Origin: Streptacidiphilus rugosus AM-16
GTDB lineage: Bacteria; Actinomycetota; Actinomycetes; Streptomycetales; Streptomycetaceae
Length of the DNA: 64,000 nt
Reading direction: 5' to 3'
NCBI RefSeq assembly: GCF_000744655.1
Contig: NZ_JQMJ01000001.1
Coordinates: forward strand, 186,001 to 250,000
The translations under genes were made by a program, and so were the position numbers. Under the pieces are notes generated by a model, which worked only from the letters and a program-made list of their open reading frames with translations, was not told the origin of the DNA and made no database searches. Positions 32,616 through 41,724 of this stretch are shown piece after piece (position 1 is the stretch's first letter; every line of letters starts with the position of its first letter).

Positions 32616-33212
32616 ATGACTCAGCCACTATCGCACCGGCCGGCGTCAGGGCGACGGAGAGTGGTCTCCGTGCAGGACGAGCAGTACGTTCGACCAGCCC
32701 GGCGGTACAGTCCGTCTATTCCGTCGGGGTATCTGGCTCCCAACAAGGACCTGCCCTACGGCCCGATTCCTTGGAGACGTCTCTGGGCCGCCTGTGCGGC
32801 AACGGCGGTCGTGGTCGTATTGTCCGCTCCCATCGCCATTCTGTTCGTGCACGGTGTTCTGCACATCCCGGCCTTCGATGGCAAACAGGCAGCGTCCGCC
32901 CACATAACGGCAACCTCCCTCGCGCTCTGGTCGGGGCTCGCCACCATTGCCGCAGCAGCCGTGCTGACGGTCCTGCTGAGGGCCGTCCCCCGGCCGCTTC
33001 TCTTCTTCGATGCGATTGCGACTCTGGTCGCGGTGTTGATCGCTTTGCTGCCTTTCGCCTCTCGCAGCCCCGAGAACGTCCAGATTGCAAGTTCGCTGAT
33101 CTATCTCCTGCTCGGGCTGGAGATCATGTTGCTGCTCTCAGGGGCGGCGCAAGCAATCCTCACACAGGTGATGCGAATCAAGGTCATCCCGCCGACCGTC
33201 GTGAGTAATTGA
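32616..33212 (+). CDS. Integral membrane protein, DUF6069-like
   Basis: 198 residues; ATG at 32616 has GAGGTGA upstream. About 50 polar N-terminal residues precede four hydrophobic segments: about 54-78 (AACAATAVVVVLSAPIAILF), 95-117, 125-142 and 155-180 (LIYLLLGLEIMLLLSGAA). This four-helix layout with a cytoplasmic N-terminus fits the DUF6069 family of actinomycete membrane proteins, from memory. Function is unknown. It is bounded by IS remnants on both sides. Confidence 0.65.
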   Translation: MTQPLSHRPASGRRRVVSVQDEQYVRPARRYSPSIPSGYLAPNKDLPYGPIPWRRLWAACAATAVVVVLSAPIAILFVHGVLHIPAFDGKQAASAHITATSLALWSGLATIAAAAVLTVLLRAVPRPLLFFDAIATLVAVLIALLPFASRSPENVQIASSLIYLLLGLEIMLLLSGAAQAILTQVMRIKVIPPTVVSN

Positions 33213-33256
33213 TCAGCGGGGCTGGAATCGGCCTGGGCCTCGGCTTTTTGAGCGGA

Positions 33257-33372
33257 TTAGTACTCCAGTGGCACTTCTCCATTTGTCCTGGTCGCAGGGC
33301 GCTTTTTGAGTCTACTGAGCTGACGTTGCGTCAGGGTAGTGGTGGATCGTGACTCACCCGATCGGGGTGCGT
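33257..33372 (+). repeat. Left 116-bp terminal inverted repeat of the IS701-type element
   Basis: It pairs, ungapped, with 34690-34805; I count one mismatch in 116 positions (GTCGCAG versus GTCACAG). Its outermost four bases TTAG may belong to the target site. Confidence 0.9.
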
Positions 33373-34801
33373 TGAACCAGTCATGGAGGCGGCGAGTGAT
33401 GTCGAAGTAAGTCTGTGGGATGCCGAGTTGGAGTCGTTGCTGTTGCGGGTGGGCGAGCGGTTCGGCCGTGTCGAGCCGCGGCGGCGGATGCGGGACTACG
33501 TGCGCGGTCTGCTGGGTCCGGTGGGCAGGAAGAACAGCTGGCAGATAGCCGAGTACGCGGGTCATGACTCCCCGCATGGACTCCAGCGGCTGCTGTCCTG
33601 GTGCCAGTGGGATCCGGAGGAGATCCGCGACGACCTGCAGGACTACGTGGCTGAGCGGCTCGGGCAGCCGGATGGCGTGCTGATCGTCGACGACACCGGG
33701 TTCTTGAAGAAGGGCACCGTTTCCGCCGGCGTCCAGCGCCAATATTCCGGGACGGCGGGGCGCACGGAAAATTGCCAGATCGGGGTGTTCGCCGCCTACG
33801 CCTCCGCCAAGGGCCGGGCCCTGGTGGACCGCGAGCTTTACCTACCCAGATCCTGGACCGAGGATCCCGATCGGTGCCGCGCCGCCCGGATCCCCGAAGG
33901 TAAGTCGTTCGCGACCAAGCCGGAGCTGGCACGCGTCATGGTCCGGCGGGCGTTGGACTCCGCCCTGCCGATCGCCTGGGTGACCGCGGACGCGGCCTAC
34001 GGGCAGGAGTGGAACTTCCGGCGCATGCTGGAGGAGGCCGGTGTGGGCTATGTCCTGGCGGTACCCAAGTCACAGCAGGTCAAGTCACCTGCGGGGAGCT
34101 GGCGTATCGATCATGTCCTGACCGGCGCCCCGGCCGAGGCCTGGGAGCGGATCTCCTGCGGGGACGGTGCGAAGGGGCCGCGAGTCTACGACTGGGCCGC
34201 GGCCAAGCTGCCCACCATCGAGGGATCAGACCCTGCCCACCACCGCTGGGTACTGGCCCGCCGCAGCCTCGCACGTCCCGAGGAGGTCGCCCACTACCTC
34301 GCATTCGCCCCTGCGGACACCAGCGTCGCACAGCTGGTCCGGGTAGCCGGCGCCCGGTGGGCCATTGAGGAGTGCTTCCAGGCAGCGAAGAACGAGTGCG
34401 GCCTGGACCAGTACGAGGTCCGCCGCTATGTCGGCTGGTACCGCCACATCACCCTGGCCATGCTCGCGCATGCCTTCCTGGCCGCCAAGACCGCCCACGC
34501 CCTCGAAAAGGGGGCCGAAGAAACGGTTCGAGCAGCCTCGTTCCCCTCACCGTGGCAGAAGTCCGACGGCTCCTGGACCTTGCCCATCCCCCCACAGCCC
34601 GGCACCGGTCACCCACGCACCGGCTCCACTGGTCCCACTGGCGCCGACGCCATCAGGCCATCGCCCGCCGCTGCCACTACCAGCGTCGCACGCACCCCGA
34701 TCGGGTGAGTCACGATCCACCACTACCCTGACGCAACGTCAGCTCAGTAGACTCAAAAAGCGCCCTGTGACCAGGACAAATGGAGAAGTGCCACTGGAGT
34801 A
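33261..34801 (+). mobile_element. IS701-family element with very long terminal inverted repeats
   Basis: About 1.54 kb, one transposase gene, ends TACTCCAGTGG. Flanks read TTAG on the left and CTAA on the right, both fitting the YTAR target preference reported for this family; they are complementary to each other instead of directly repeated. The two 116-bp ends could fold the whole element into a giant stem-loop. Confidence 0.85.
33383..34708 (+). CDS. IS701-family transposase
   Basis: 441 residues, DDE transposase of the IS4 superfamily, IS701 type. Visible motifs: GVLIVDDTGFLKKG (first Asp), QRQYSGTAGRTENCQIGVF, ELYLPRSWTED, FATKPELARVMVRRAL, WVTADAAYGQEWNFRR (second Asp) and RWAIEECFQAAKNECGLDQY (Glu). 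The length is normal and I see no break. The last six codons lie in the right inverted repeat. ATG at 33383 has no strong ribosome site; an internal ATG is possible. Confidence 0.9.
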   Translation: MEAASDVEVSLWDAELESLLLRVGERFGRVEPRRRMRDYVRGLLGPVGRKNSWQIAEYAGHDSPHGLQRLLSWCQWDPEEIRDDLQDYVAERLGQPDGVLIVDDTGFLKKGTVSAGVQRQYSGTAGRTENCQIGVFAAYASAKGRALVDRELYLPRSWTEDPDRCRAARIPEGKSFATKPELARVMVRRALDSALPIAWVTADAAYGQEWNFRRMLEEAGVGYVLAVPKSQQVKSPAGSWRIDHVLTGAPAEAWERISCGDGAKGPRVYDWAAAKLPTIEGSDPAHHRWVLARRSLARPEEVAHYLAFAPADTSVAQLVRVAGARWAIEECFQAAKNECGLDQYEVRRYVGWYRHITLAMLAHAFLAAKTAHALEKGAEETVRAASFPSPWQKSDGSWTLPIPPQPGTGHPRTGSTGPTGADAIRPSPAAATTSVARTPIG

Positions 34802-34805
34802 CTAA
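34690..34805 (-). repeat. Right 116-bp terminal inverted repeat of the IS701-type element
   Basis: This is the inverted partner of 33257-33372. It overlaps the last 19 nt of the transposase gene. Confidence 0.9.
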
Positions 34806-35144
34806 GCATCAAAAGAGCAGGCCAGAGCCACTGGTGACCCGCCGTTGAACCCAGACATCCCCCTGTCGGTGCGGCGGGCGGCCGAGCGGGACGATGGTGC
34901 CAGCGGGAGGGGCGGGAGACAGGCCTGGCCGAGGGCATGGTGGCGGGTGGGGTCAGGTTCGGAGGGTCCAGGTGCCGGCGTGGCGTTATCGGCGCTCCTG
35001 GCCCCACCTAAATCGGCCTGACCTGGACCCACGTGCGTGTTCGATTCCGGCTTGAAGCGGACCCACTTGAGACCGCTGGCACTGGTCGCCGGCGGGGCCA
35101 GCTCGAGCCGGAGGTGGCCGTGCCCGATTTGCCCTGGAGCCGCG
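34806..35144. other. Intergenic region, nothing recognised
   Basis: About 340 bp between the IS701-type element and the large regulator. A minus-strand frame (34802-35185) is open but its Pro/Ala/Arg-rich sequence matches nothing I know. Confidence 0.4.
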
Positions 35145-38100
35145 TCAAACCGGAGAAGTAGGGCCATCTGCACCGATAACGCCATCGGCCAGGGTTGCGG
35201 GCAGGTGGGTGCGGTCGGGGAGGTGGAGTCGTCGGCAGGCGCTGTCGATGGTGGCTTGCACGGTGCGTGGGGTGGTCATCAGGGCTTGGGCGATCTGCCG
35301 GTCGGTGTGGCCGGTGGCGGCCAGGGTGGCGGCCTTGTATTCCAGGCCGGGCAGGACGGGCGCGGAAGGGGGAGGTGGTCCGGGGTCCGTGCCGATCGCG
35401 GCCAGTGCGGTGCGGGTGCGGCGGGCCAGGGCCAGGCTTCCGCATTCTTGGGCGAGGTGGTGGGCTTGGAGCAGGATGGGTCTGGCTGTGTCGGTGTCGT
35501 CGAGGCGGTAAGTGGCGGCGCCGAGCTCGTAGAAAGCGCGGGCGTGTTCGAGGCGGGCGGGGGAGCCGGCGAGAGTGTCGGCGGCCTGGTGGAGCAGGTC
35601 GAGTCCGGTGCGGCCTTGGGTGATGACGCCGAGGGTGCGCAGGCTCACGCCGACGGCTCTGGGGGTGCCCCAGGCGTGGGAGAGGTCCAGTTCCTCGCGG
35701 GCCAGGGCGAGAGCCTGTTCGCGCTGGCCCAGGGCGGCGTGGGCCAGCGCGGCTTCGGATCTCCAGGCACACGTGGCGGGGTTGCTCATCATGGTCCGCT
35801 GTTCGTGGGTCGCGCACTGCTGGAAGGTGGCCAGCGCGGCGTGGGTCTGACCCTGGGCGGCTTGAAGCTGGCCGCCGACGAGCAGAGCCGAGTAGCCCCA
35901 GTTGGTGTCGACCAGGTCGGTGCCGATGTAGGTGTCCAGGAGCCTGGCTGCTTCGTCCAGTTCCTCCCGCTCGATCATGGCTGTGATCGCCTGCTTGGTG
36001 AACGCCAGGGTGATCCGGTCTTTGCCTGCGGCGAAGGCGGGAAGGTCGGCCTGGCTGATGGCCAGGGCGACCGGGATCTGCCCGCGGCGGTTGGCGATCA
36101 TGCTGTGCCCTAAGGCGGCGAAGGTGGACAGGAACGGCGAGCCGTGGCGGGATCCAAGGTCGGCGTATTGGCCGTAGTGCACCGCTGCATCGTCGAGCCG
36201 GTCGGTGGCCACCAGGCCGGTGCAGGCGTAGCCGAACAGCATCCTGGCCGGTCCGTCGATGAGGCTGCCGCCGCGCAGGGCCCGGTCGATGAGGTCATCG
36301 GTGGCCGCGGCGCTGGCCTCGCCGGACATCGCCGGGATGACCAGGGTCGCCAGGACGGTGCGTTCGGCCGGGGTGTCGCCGGGCAGGTTCAGGCGGCGCA
36401 GGCGTTCGGCCCACTGCCGGGCGTGCGCGACGGTGGAGGGGTGGTCGTAGCCGGTGAGGACCAGTTGGGCCTGCAGCCGCCACGAAAGCTCACGTCCCGG
36501 GGTGCCGGTCTGCTCCAGGTCGGTCACGGCCCGCGCGAGCACGTCCATGGCCTGGTCGTGGCTGTCTTGGAAGAACAGTGCGGCGGCCAGGGACGCAGCG
36601 GTGTGAGCGCGCTCGATTGGGTCGGTGGTCGCGTCCAGGGCCCGGGTCAGGTGCGCTGCCGCGGCTCCCGGGTCGGTTGCCACCTCCTGTTCGCCGAGCT
36701 CGGCGAACACCCGGGCTCGTGCGCGGGATTCGGGGCACTCGTGGACCGCCCGGCGCAGGTAGGTGGCGCCTGCCTGCGGTGCGCCCCGCCGGGCGGCGGT
36801 ACGGGCAGCCTCGCGCAAGGCCTCCACCCGCCAGGCCTCGCCGGTGGGTTCGGCCTGCAGCAGGTGCGCGGCTATCACCTCACCGGCGGTGCCGTCCTCG
36901 TACAGGATCCGGGCCGCGCTGGCGTGGGTGCGCGCGAGCTGCTTGGCACTCACGATCGACTCGATGATCATCGTGCGGATCAGGGGGTGGGTGAAACGGA
37001 CGGTGTCAGCTGGCTCCAGCACGCCGATCCGGACTAGAGCTCGGGCATGCTCGGCGGTCTCGGCCTGCCCCATACCGCCCAGGTCCGCAGCCAGACCCCA
37101 TCGGGCCCCGTCCGGTAGGGCGACCAACACCCTGGCCAGGGCCACGGTCGCCTCATTCTGACGGGTCAGGCGCTTGAGTACGGTGGTGGCCAGGACGCGC
37201 CCGTGCAGATGCGCCACCCGGTGGATGTTCTCGCCGGTCGGTTCGATGTGGTTCTCGCCCAGGGTGCGGATCAACTCCCGCAGTAGCAGCGGATTGCCGT
37301 CGGTCGCACGCGCGCAGGCCCGGGCGAATGCCTCGTGCGCCTGCTGGCCCAGGCCGGCGCACACCAGGTGTGCGGCGCTGTCGTGCGACATAGCGGGTAG
37401 GTCCACCAGGTGGCAGTCCGGTTGCCCCGTGATCTCATCGAGCACGGCCTCGGCGTGCGCATGGGCGGTGGGCCGGGCGGCCAGGACCAGCAGCACCGGC
37501 AGGCCCTCGAGCCGGCGGGCCAGGTAGGCAAGCCATCGCAGGGATGCAAGGTCCGCCCAGTGTGCGTCGTCGACCACCAGCGCGAGTGGGCCGGCGTCGG
37601 CGGCATGCACCATCAGCCAGTACAGCCCATGCATGACACTGATCTGCGCATCCGGCAGCCCCGCAACCGAACCTTGATCATCCTCGGGGGCCAGGATCCG
37701 GGTGGCCAGATGCGCCGGGCCGCTAAGCAGGTGATCGCGGTCGGTCTCGCCAGTGTTGCCCAGCACCGCTTCGGCGAGCTGCCGGGCAATGGAGAAGGCG
37801 AAGTCGCCCTCCAGTTCGCTGCCGCAGGCCCGCGTCACCTGCATGCCCCGTGTGCGCTCGCGCTCGGCCCAGACCTTCAGCAGCGAGGTCTTCCCCATGC
37901 CGGCGCCGGCCCGCACCAAGGCCACCCGCCCGCGCCCGCTGCGGGCGACCGAGGCTGCTTCTTCCAGTACCGCCAGCTGTCCGTCACGATCTAGCAGGCC
38001 GGAGCCCGCCGCCGCGTCACCGGCGACGGGGACGGCTACCGGACCGGTGCGGCTGGCTGCCAGGAACGCGGCGGTCTGGGTTTCGGTCAGCCCCAAGGCC

Positions 38101-38261
38101 GAGGCCAGCATCTGCACTGTGCGGCTCTGCGGGCGTCCCCGACGACCATGTTCCAGGTCGCGGATGGACCGTGCGGCAACTCCGGCGGCCTCGGCGAGTT
38201 CCTCCTGTGTCAGTCCCGTGGCCCGGCGCCAGCCCAGCAGCAGCTCACCGAATGCCGTCAC
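35145..38261 (-). CDS. Large XRE / AAA-ATPase / LuxR-like transcriptional regulator
   Basis: 1,038 residues from GTG at 38261; the open frame reaches 38303. An N-terminal XRE helix-turn-helix (TAFGELLLGWRRATGLTQEE LAEAAGVAARSI) is followed by an AAA/STAND ATPase: Walker A RAGAGMGKTSLL and Walker B-like LALVVDDAHWAD, at about 130-290. The long middle is a helical TPR-like region (about 400-940). The end has a LuxR-like helix-turn-helix (LAATGHTDRQIAQALMTTPR). Having both XRE and LuxR-like DNA-binding ends on one STAND protein is unusual. It is related in layout to MalT/LAL regulators. No obvious target operon adjoins it. Confidence 0.88.
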   Translation of the reverse strand: MTAFGELLLGWRRATGLTQEELAEAAGVAARSIRDLEHGRRGRPQSRTVQMLASALGLTETQTAAFLAASRTGPVAVPVAGDAAAGSGLLDRDGQLAVLEEAASVARSGRGRVALVRAGAGMGKTSLLKVWAERERTRGMQVTRACGSELEGDFAFSIARQLAEAVLGNTGETDRDHLLSGPAHLATRILAPEDDQGSVAGLPDAQISVMHGLYWLMVHAADAGPLALVVDDAHWADLASLRWLAYLARRLEGLPVLLVLAARPTAHAHAEAVLDEITGQPDCHLVDLPAMSHDSAAHLVCAGLGQQAHEAFARACARATDGNPLLLRELIRTLGENHIEPTGENIHRVAHLHGRVLATTVLKRLTRQNEATVALARVLVALPDGARWGLAADLGGMGQAETAEHARALVRIGVLEPADTVRFTHPLIRTMIIESIVSAKQLARTHASAARILYEDGTAGEVIAAHLLQAEPTGEAWRVEALREAARTAARRGAPQAGATYLRRAVHECPESRARARVFAELGEQEVATDPGAAAAHLTRALDATTDPIERAHTAASLAAALFFQDSHDQAMDVLARAVTDLEQTGTPGRELSWRLQAQLVLTGYDHPSTVAHARQWAERLRRLNLPGDTPAERTVLATLVIPAMSGEASAAATDDLIDRALRGGSLIDGPARMLFGYACTGLVATDRLDDAAVHYGQYADLGSRHGSPFLSTFAALGHSMIANRRGQIPVALAISQADLPAFAAGKDRITLAFTKQAITAMIEREELDEAARLLDTYIGTDLVDTNWGYSALLVGGQLQAAQGQTHAALATFQQCATHEQRTMMSNPATCAWRSEAALAHAALGQREQALALAREELDLSHAWGTPRAVGVSLRTLGVITQGRTGLDLLHQAADTLAGSPARLEHARAFYELGAATYRLDDTDTARPILLQAHHLAQECGSLALARRTRTALAAIGTDPGPPPPSAPVLPGLEYKAATLAATGHTDRQIAQALMTTPRTVQATIDSACRRLHLPDRTHLPATLADGVIGADGPTSPV

Positions 38262-38563
38262 CCGAACCCATCCACTGACTAGGCCTCCCACGCGAACCAG
38301 CACCCGGCGCCGTGCACCGACAGGACGCTACTTGCTGGTAACTATTGGGACTCTACCGGCAGTCGGCCCAGCCGTCACTGCTGGAAGCGCCTGCAGGTGC
38401 GCAGTTTCGTCCGGTGTTTCGGCCGGTTGTTCTTCCTGGTGTTCCGTGTGGCCCTTTGGTCTGACACGGCAGCTGTAGTTCGTGACCTGGCGGGTGTCCG
38501 TGCTGGTCGGCTGGGTGATGTGAGTCCGTGGGATGTCGGTGGCCGCCGTGATCACGACGGGTT

Positions 38564-39660
38564 GTGACGCGCGATCATGACACGGCGGCCTCGGCCACGA
38601 TAGCGCCCGAGCGGTTACGGGGCTGGCTCGGGGACCTGATGGGCCGGTTGGCCGGGTGCTTCCCGCGGCGGGAGACCCGTGGGACGTTCAACGAGCTGAC
38701 CCAGGGCCTGCTGACGGAGCTGGACGACGTGAACTGCTGGACCCTCGCGGAGGCGGTCGGCCACAGCGGTCCGCACCGGCTCCAGCACCTGCTCTCCCGC
38801 GCGAGCTGGGACGACCGGCAGGTCCTGGACCGGGCGGCGGCCTGGGCGGTCGAGGCGCTGGACGACGGCGAAGGGATCTTGATCGCGGACGAGACCGGGG
38901 ACGCGAAGTCCTCAACGGACGCGGTCGGCGCCGGCAACCAGTACTCCGGCTCACTGGGCGGTGTCGGGGTCTGCCAGGTCGCGGTCCACCTCTCCTACGC
39001 CACCAGCCTCGGCCGCACCGTGATCGACCGGGCCCTGTACCTGCCCCAGGGCTGGGCCGCAGACGAGGAGCGCCGTGAGCTGGCCGGTGTCCCCGAGGAG
39101 GTGGTCTTCGCGACCAAGCCCGAACTGGCCGCCGCGATGCTCACCCGGGCCGTGACCGAGCACCAGGTCAAGGCGGGCTTCTTCGCCGCCGACGAGGTCT
39201 ACGGCAGCCGCGCCCTGCGCTCCACCTGCCGTACGCTCGGACTCGGGTACGTGATCGCGGTCCGCACCAACCACAGGGTGACCACCCGGGGCGGGACCGT
39301 GACCTGCAAGGAAGCGTTGCGGCTGATTCCGAAGCGGGCCTGGCAGCGGATGCGGACTGGCACCGGTTCAAGGGCGCCCGCGACTACGACTGGGCCATGC
39401 TGGAAGTGGTCGCCGACGACACTCCCGAAAGGCAGCCCGACCGCGGGATGTCGGTGCTGCTGGCCCGCCGGCACCGCTACACCGGCACCGTGTCGTTCTT
39501 CCGCTGCTGGTCACCGGCCCCGGTCCCGCTGGCGAAACTCGTGCAGGTGGTGTGCTGCAGGTGGCGGATCGAGGAGGACTTCCAGACCGCCAAGAGCACC
39601 ACCGGCCTGGACAAGGGCCAGGTCACCACCTGGATCTCCTGGCATCGACCTCGATTGTTC
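38564..39660 (+). pseudogene. IS701-family transposase, frameshifted and truncated
   Basis: GTG at 38564. The first 265 residues are in frame: LLTELDDVNCWTLAEAVGHS, GEGILIADETGDAKSSTDAV, ALYLPQGWAADEERRELAGV, FFAADEVYGSRALRSTCR. A shift near 39355 moves the reading to the frame with LEVVADDTPERQPDRGMSVL, VVCCRWRIEEDFQTAKSTTG and WISWHR. Family similarity stops at about 39650, so the last 60 residues are lost. It is a different element from that at 33261. Confidence 0.85.
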
Positions 39661-39695
39661 AGCTGGGAATGCGGGCTGACGGCTCAACAGCAGAT

Positions 39696-39760
39696 GGGTG
39701 CCCCTGGCCTGCGATGATCTGATTGTCGAGATCAAGAACGTCGCACTGCAAGGGGCACCC
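39696..39760. repeat. Solitary IS end with 10-bp inverted repeat
   Basis: GGGTGCCCCT (39696-39705) is repeated inverted at 39751-39760 around 45 nt. It resembles the paired-stem end of an IS1380-type element (compare 32295-32365) but no transposase follows. Confidence 0.4.
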
Positions 39761-39785
39761 TGAGGGTGAAGGCTAAGGGGCACTC

Positions 39786-40460
39786 TCATGGTTCTGTGTC
39801 ATCGATACCGGTGTGCGTCCGTCGTACGAGGTGGGCGAGGTCGGTGAGGTCGTCGAGGATCCAGGCGGCGCCAGCCTGCCGGAGTTCGCCAGCCCGGTGG
39901 GAGCCGGTGGTCACCGCAATGCCGGGAATGCCCGCGATCTTGGCGGCCTGCATGTCCAGGACATGGTCCCCTACATACACCGCGATCCGGTGGGCGGTCA
40001 TCGGAGCTGCTTTCTCCGGGCCTGTAACCCCACCCACCACGGCCGCCGTGCTGAGGCCGCATACGGTCAGACATCTGCGGGCGACCTGCGGGATGCGAGA
40101 GGTGATCACGACCAGGCGGCGGCTTGCCGCGGTGACGGCGTCCGCCAGGTCGCCAGCCCCCGGCAGGGGCCGCAGAAGGTGGATTCCTTCACTGAGGAAG
40201 CAGTCACGGAAGACCTCAACGGCCTGGGGGATGCGTTCCGGAGCCACCCAGTGGGCCAGTTCCTGGCGGATGGGCGGTCCCAGACGTGCCACGAAGGCGT
40301 CCACATCGATCGTTTCACCGCACCTGCGGTTCACCGCCCGCAGCGCGTGGGCCGTGGCCGCCCGGGTGTCGAGCAAAGTCAGATCCAGATCGGCACCGAG
40401 CGCCCCGGCGCGCCGCAGGGCCTCCCGTACGTCCGCAGGCTCGTGCTGGTACCGCGCCAT
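39786..40460 (-). CDS. HAD-family hydrolase (phosphoglycolate-phosphatase type)
   Basis: 224 residues, ATG at 40460. HAD motif I appears as ADLDLTLLDTRAATAHALRA (DxDxT), motif II as VVITSRI, and motif III/IV as GPEKAAPM with YVGDHVLDMQAAKIAGIPGI. A helical cap lies at about 45-115. The fold and motif set fit subfamily IA phosphatases; the substrate is unknown. It lies 14 bp downstream of a second HAD gene and is probably cotranscribed. Confidence 0.85.
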   Translation of the reverse strand: MARYQHEPADVREALRRAGALGADLDLTLLDTRAATAHALRAVNRRCGETIDVDAFVARLGPPIRQELAHWVAPERIPQAVEVFRDCFLSEGIHLLRPLPGAGDLADAVTAASRRLVVITSRIPQVARRCLTVCGLSTAAVVGGVTGPEKAAPMTAHRIAVYVGDHVLDMQAAKIAGIPGIAVTTGSHRAGELRQAGAAWILDDLTDLAHLVRRTHTGIDDTEP

Positions 40461-40474
40461 GCCCGCGCCCTCTT

Positions 40475-41230
40475 TCAGCGTGTGGGCGCGGAGGGGATGC
40501 TGGGGCTCGCAAATGCGGCTGTGCTCCGGCTGGCGGGGGGTGCTGCCGACCTGTTCGTTTGGCTTTTGATCTGCCGGACCGCGGACTTGAGACCAGTGCC
40601 GTCGGGGGCCACGAGGATGCCGGGGATGCCTGCGGCGTGGGCTCCGGCGATGTCGGCAGTGGGGTTGTCGCCAACCATCCACACCCGCTCAGGGTGCCCG
40701 GCCTGCTGCAGGGCCGCCTCGAAGATCCGTGGGTTCGGTTTCTCCCACCCGGTGAGCGCTGAGTTGACGACGGCTTCGAAGTAGGGCCGCAGGCCGAGGG
40801 CTTCCATCAGGGCGTCGAGCTCGGGGACGTGGTTGCTGACCACGATGTGCCGCCATCCGGTCCCCGCCAGCTCCTCGAGCACGGCGACGGTATCTGGGAA
40901 GACCGTCCAGCGCGTGGGGTCGGTGTAGCAGCCCCGCACCAGCTCAGCTGCTTGGCTGGCGACGGCTGAGCCGACGCCTGTCCGGAGGTACGCGTTCAGC
41001 AGGACCGGTCGCAGTGCGTCCCACCACAGGTCGGGGGTGTCCAGGGAAGGATGCCCGGCATCCGGGTCATGCCAGGGGAAACCCTCGTTCAGCCATTGCC
41101 CGACGTCATCGCCCGTCACCCCGTGTCCGGGGGACACCGCGGACAGCGCCTCCACAAGACAACCCCGCCACATACCCTGACGGGTCGCCAGCGTCCCGTC
41201 GAAATCCCACAACACGACGTGATCGGTCAT
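40475..41230 (-). CDS. HAD-family hydrolase
   Basis: 251 residues, ATG at 41230. Motifs: VVLWDFDGTLATRQGMW (I), HIVVSNHVPELDALMEAL (II), TGWEKPNPRIFEAALQQAGH (III) and VWMVGDNPTADIAGAHAAGI (IV). The C-terminal 25 residues (SQTNRSAAPPASRSTAAFAS) look like read-through into non-family sequence. Two different HAD phosphatases in tandem suggest consecutive or redundant dephosphorylation steps, but no other pathway gene is nearby. Confidence 0.87.
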   Translation of the reverse strand: MTDHVVLWDFDGTLATRQGMWRGCLVEALSAVSPGHGVTGDDVGQWLNEGFPWHDPDAGHPSLDTPDLWWDALRPVLLNAYLRTGVGSAVASQAAELVRGCYTDPTRWTVFPDTVAVLEELAGTGWRHIVVSNHVPELDALMEALGLRPYFEAVVNSALTGWEKPNPRIFEAALQQAGHPERVWMVGDNPTADIAGAHAAGIPGILVAPDGTGLKSAVRQIKSQTNRSAAPPASRSTAAFASPSIPSAPTR

Positions 41231-41341
41231 GATCTGGATCCTAAGGGACCCAGAAACCCGGCAGATGATCACCCCCGCCCTCGCCCGAGGGGTGCGGGAA
41301 GAGCGGCTCTGTTCCGTAGTCGGTGGTGACACTGGGTTCTC

Positions 41342-41445
41342 AGCACCACGAACCCCGGGCTTCCGTCGGGGCGCCGTATGATATCGACCTTCACGCCGTG
41401 CGCCGCGAACGCGTCCGCGAGGGCCTGGCCCTGGTGGGCTTGTCC
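41342..41445 (-). pseudogene. IS5-family transposase fragment
   Basis: About 34 residues on the minus strand: HQGQALADAFAAHGVKVDII then RRPDGSPGFVVLR, matching the IS5 segment ..VEIVRRP...GFVVLPRRWVVER. Both ends are missing. Confidence 0.55.
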
Positions 41446-41724
41446 CCCCGTTTGGGTGTCGTGGACCGCCGGGTGGGGGTACTAGCGGGTAGGTGAGGTG
41501 GATGAGTCTGGTGGGGTCCCCTTCGTCGGGTGTGCGGGCTTCCACTGCTGGTGCTCTGTCAGACGTTCGCCCTTTGCCGCCCCGGTGACGCCCGGACGGC
41601 TCGCCGGTTAGGTGGCTGAGCGTGTGAGAGTTCGTGAGATCGACGATCGGTTGATGCGCACGAGAAGTGCGTGGCTCTCCGAGGCCGCATCCGTGCAGTC
41701 ACGGATTGACGAGAGGATCGCAGA

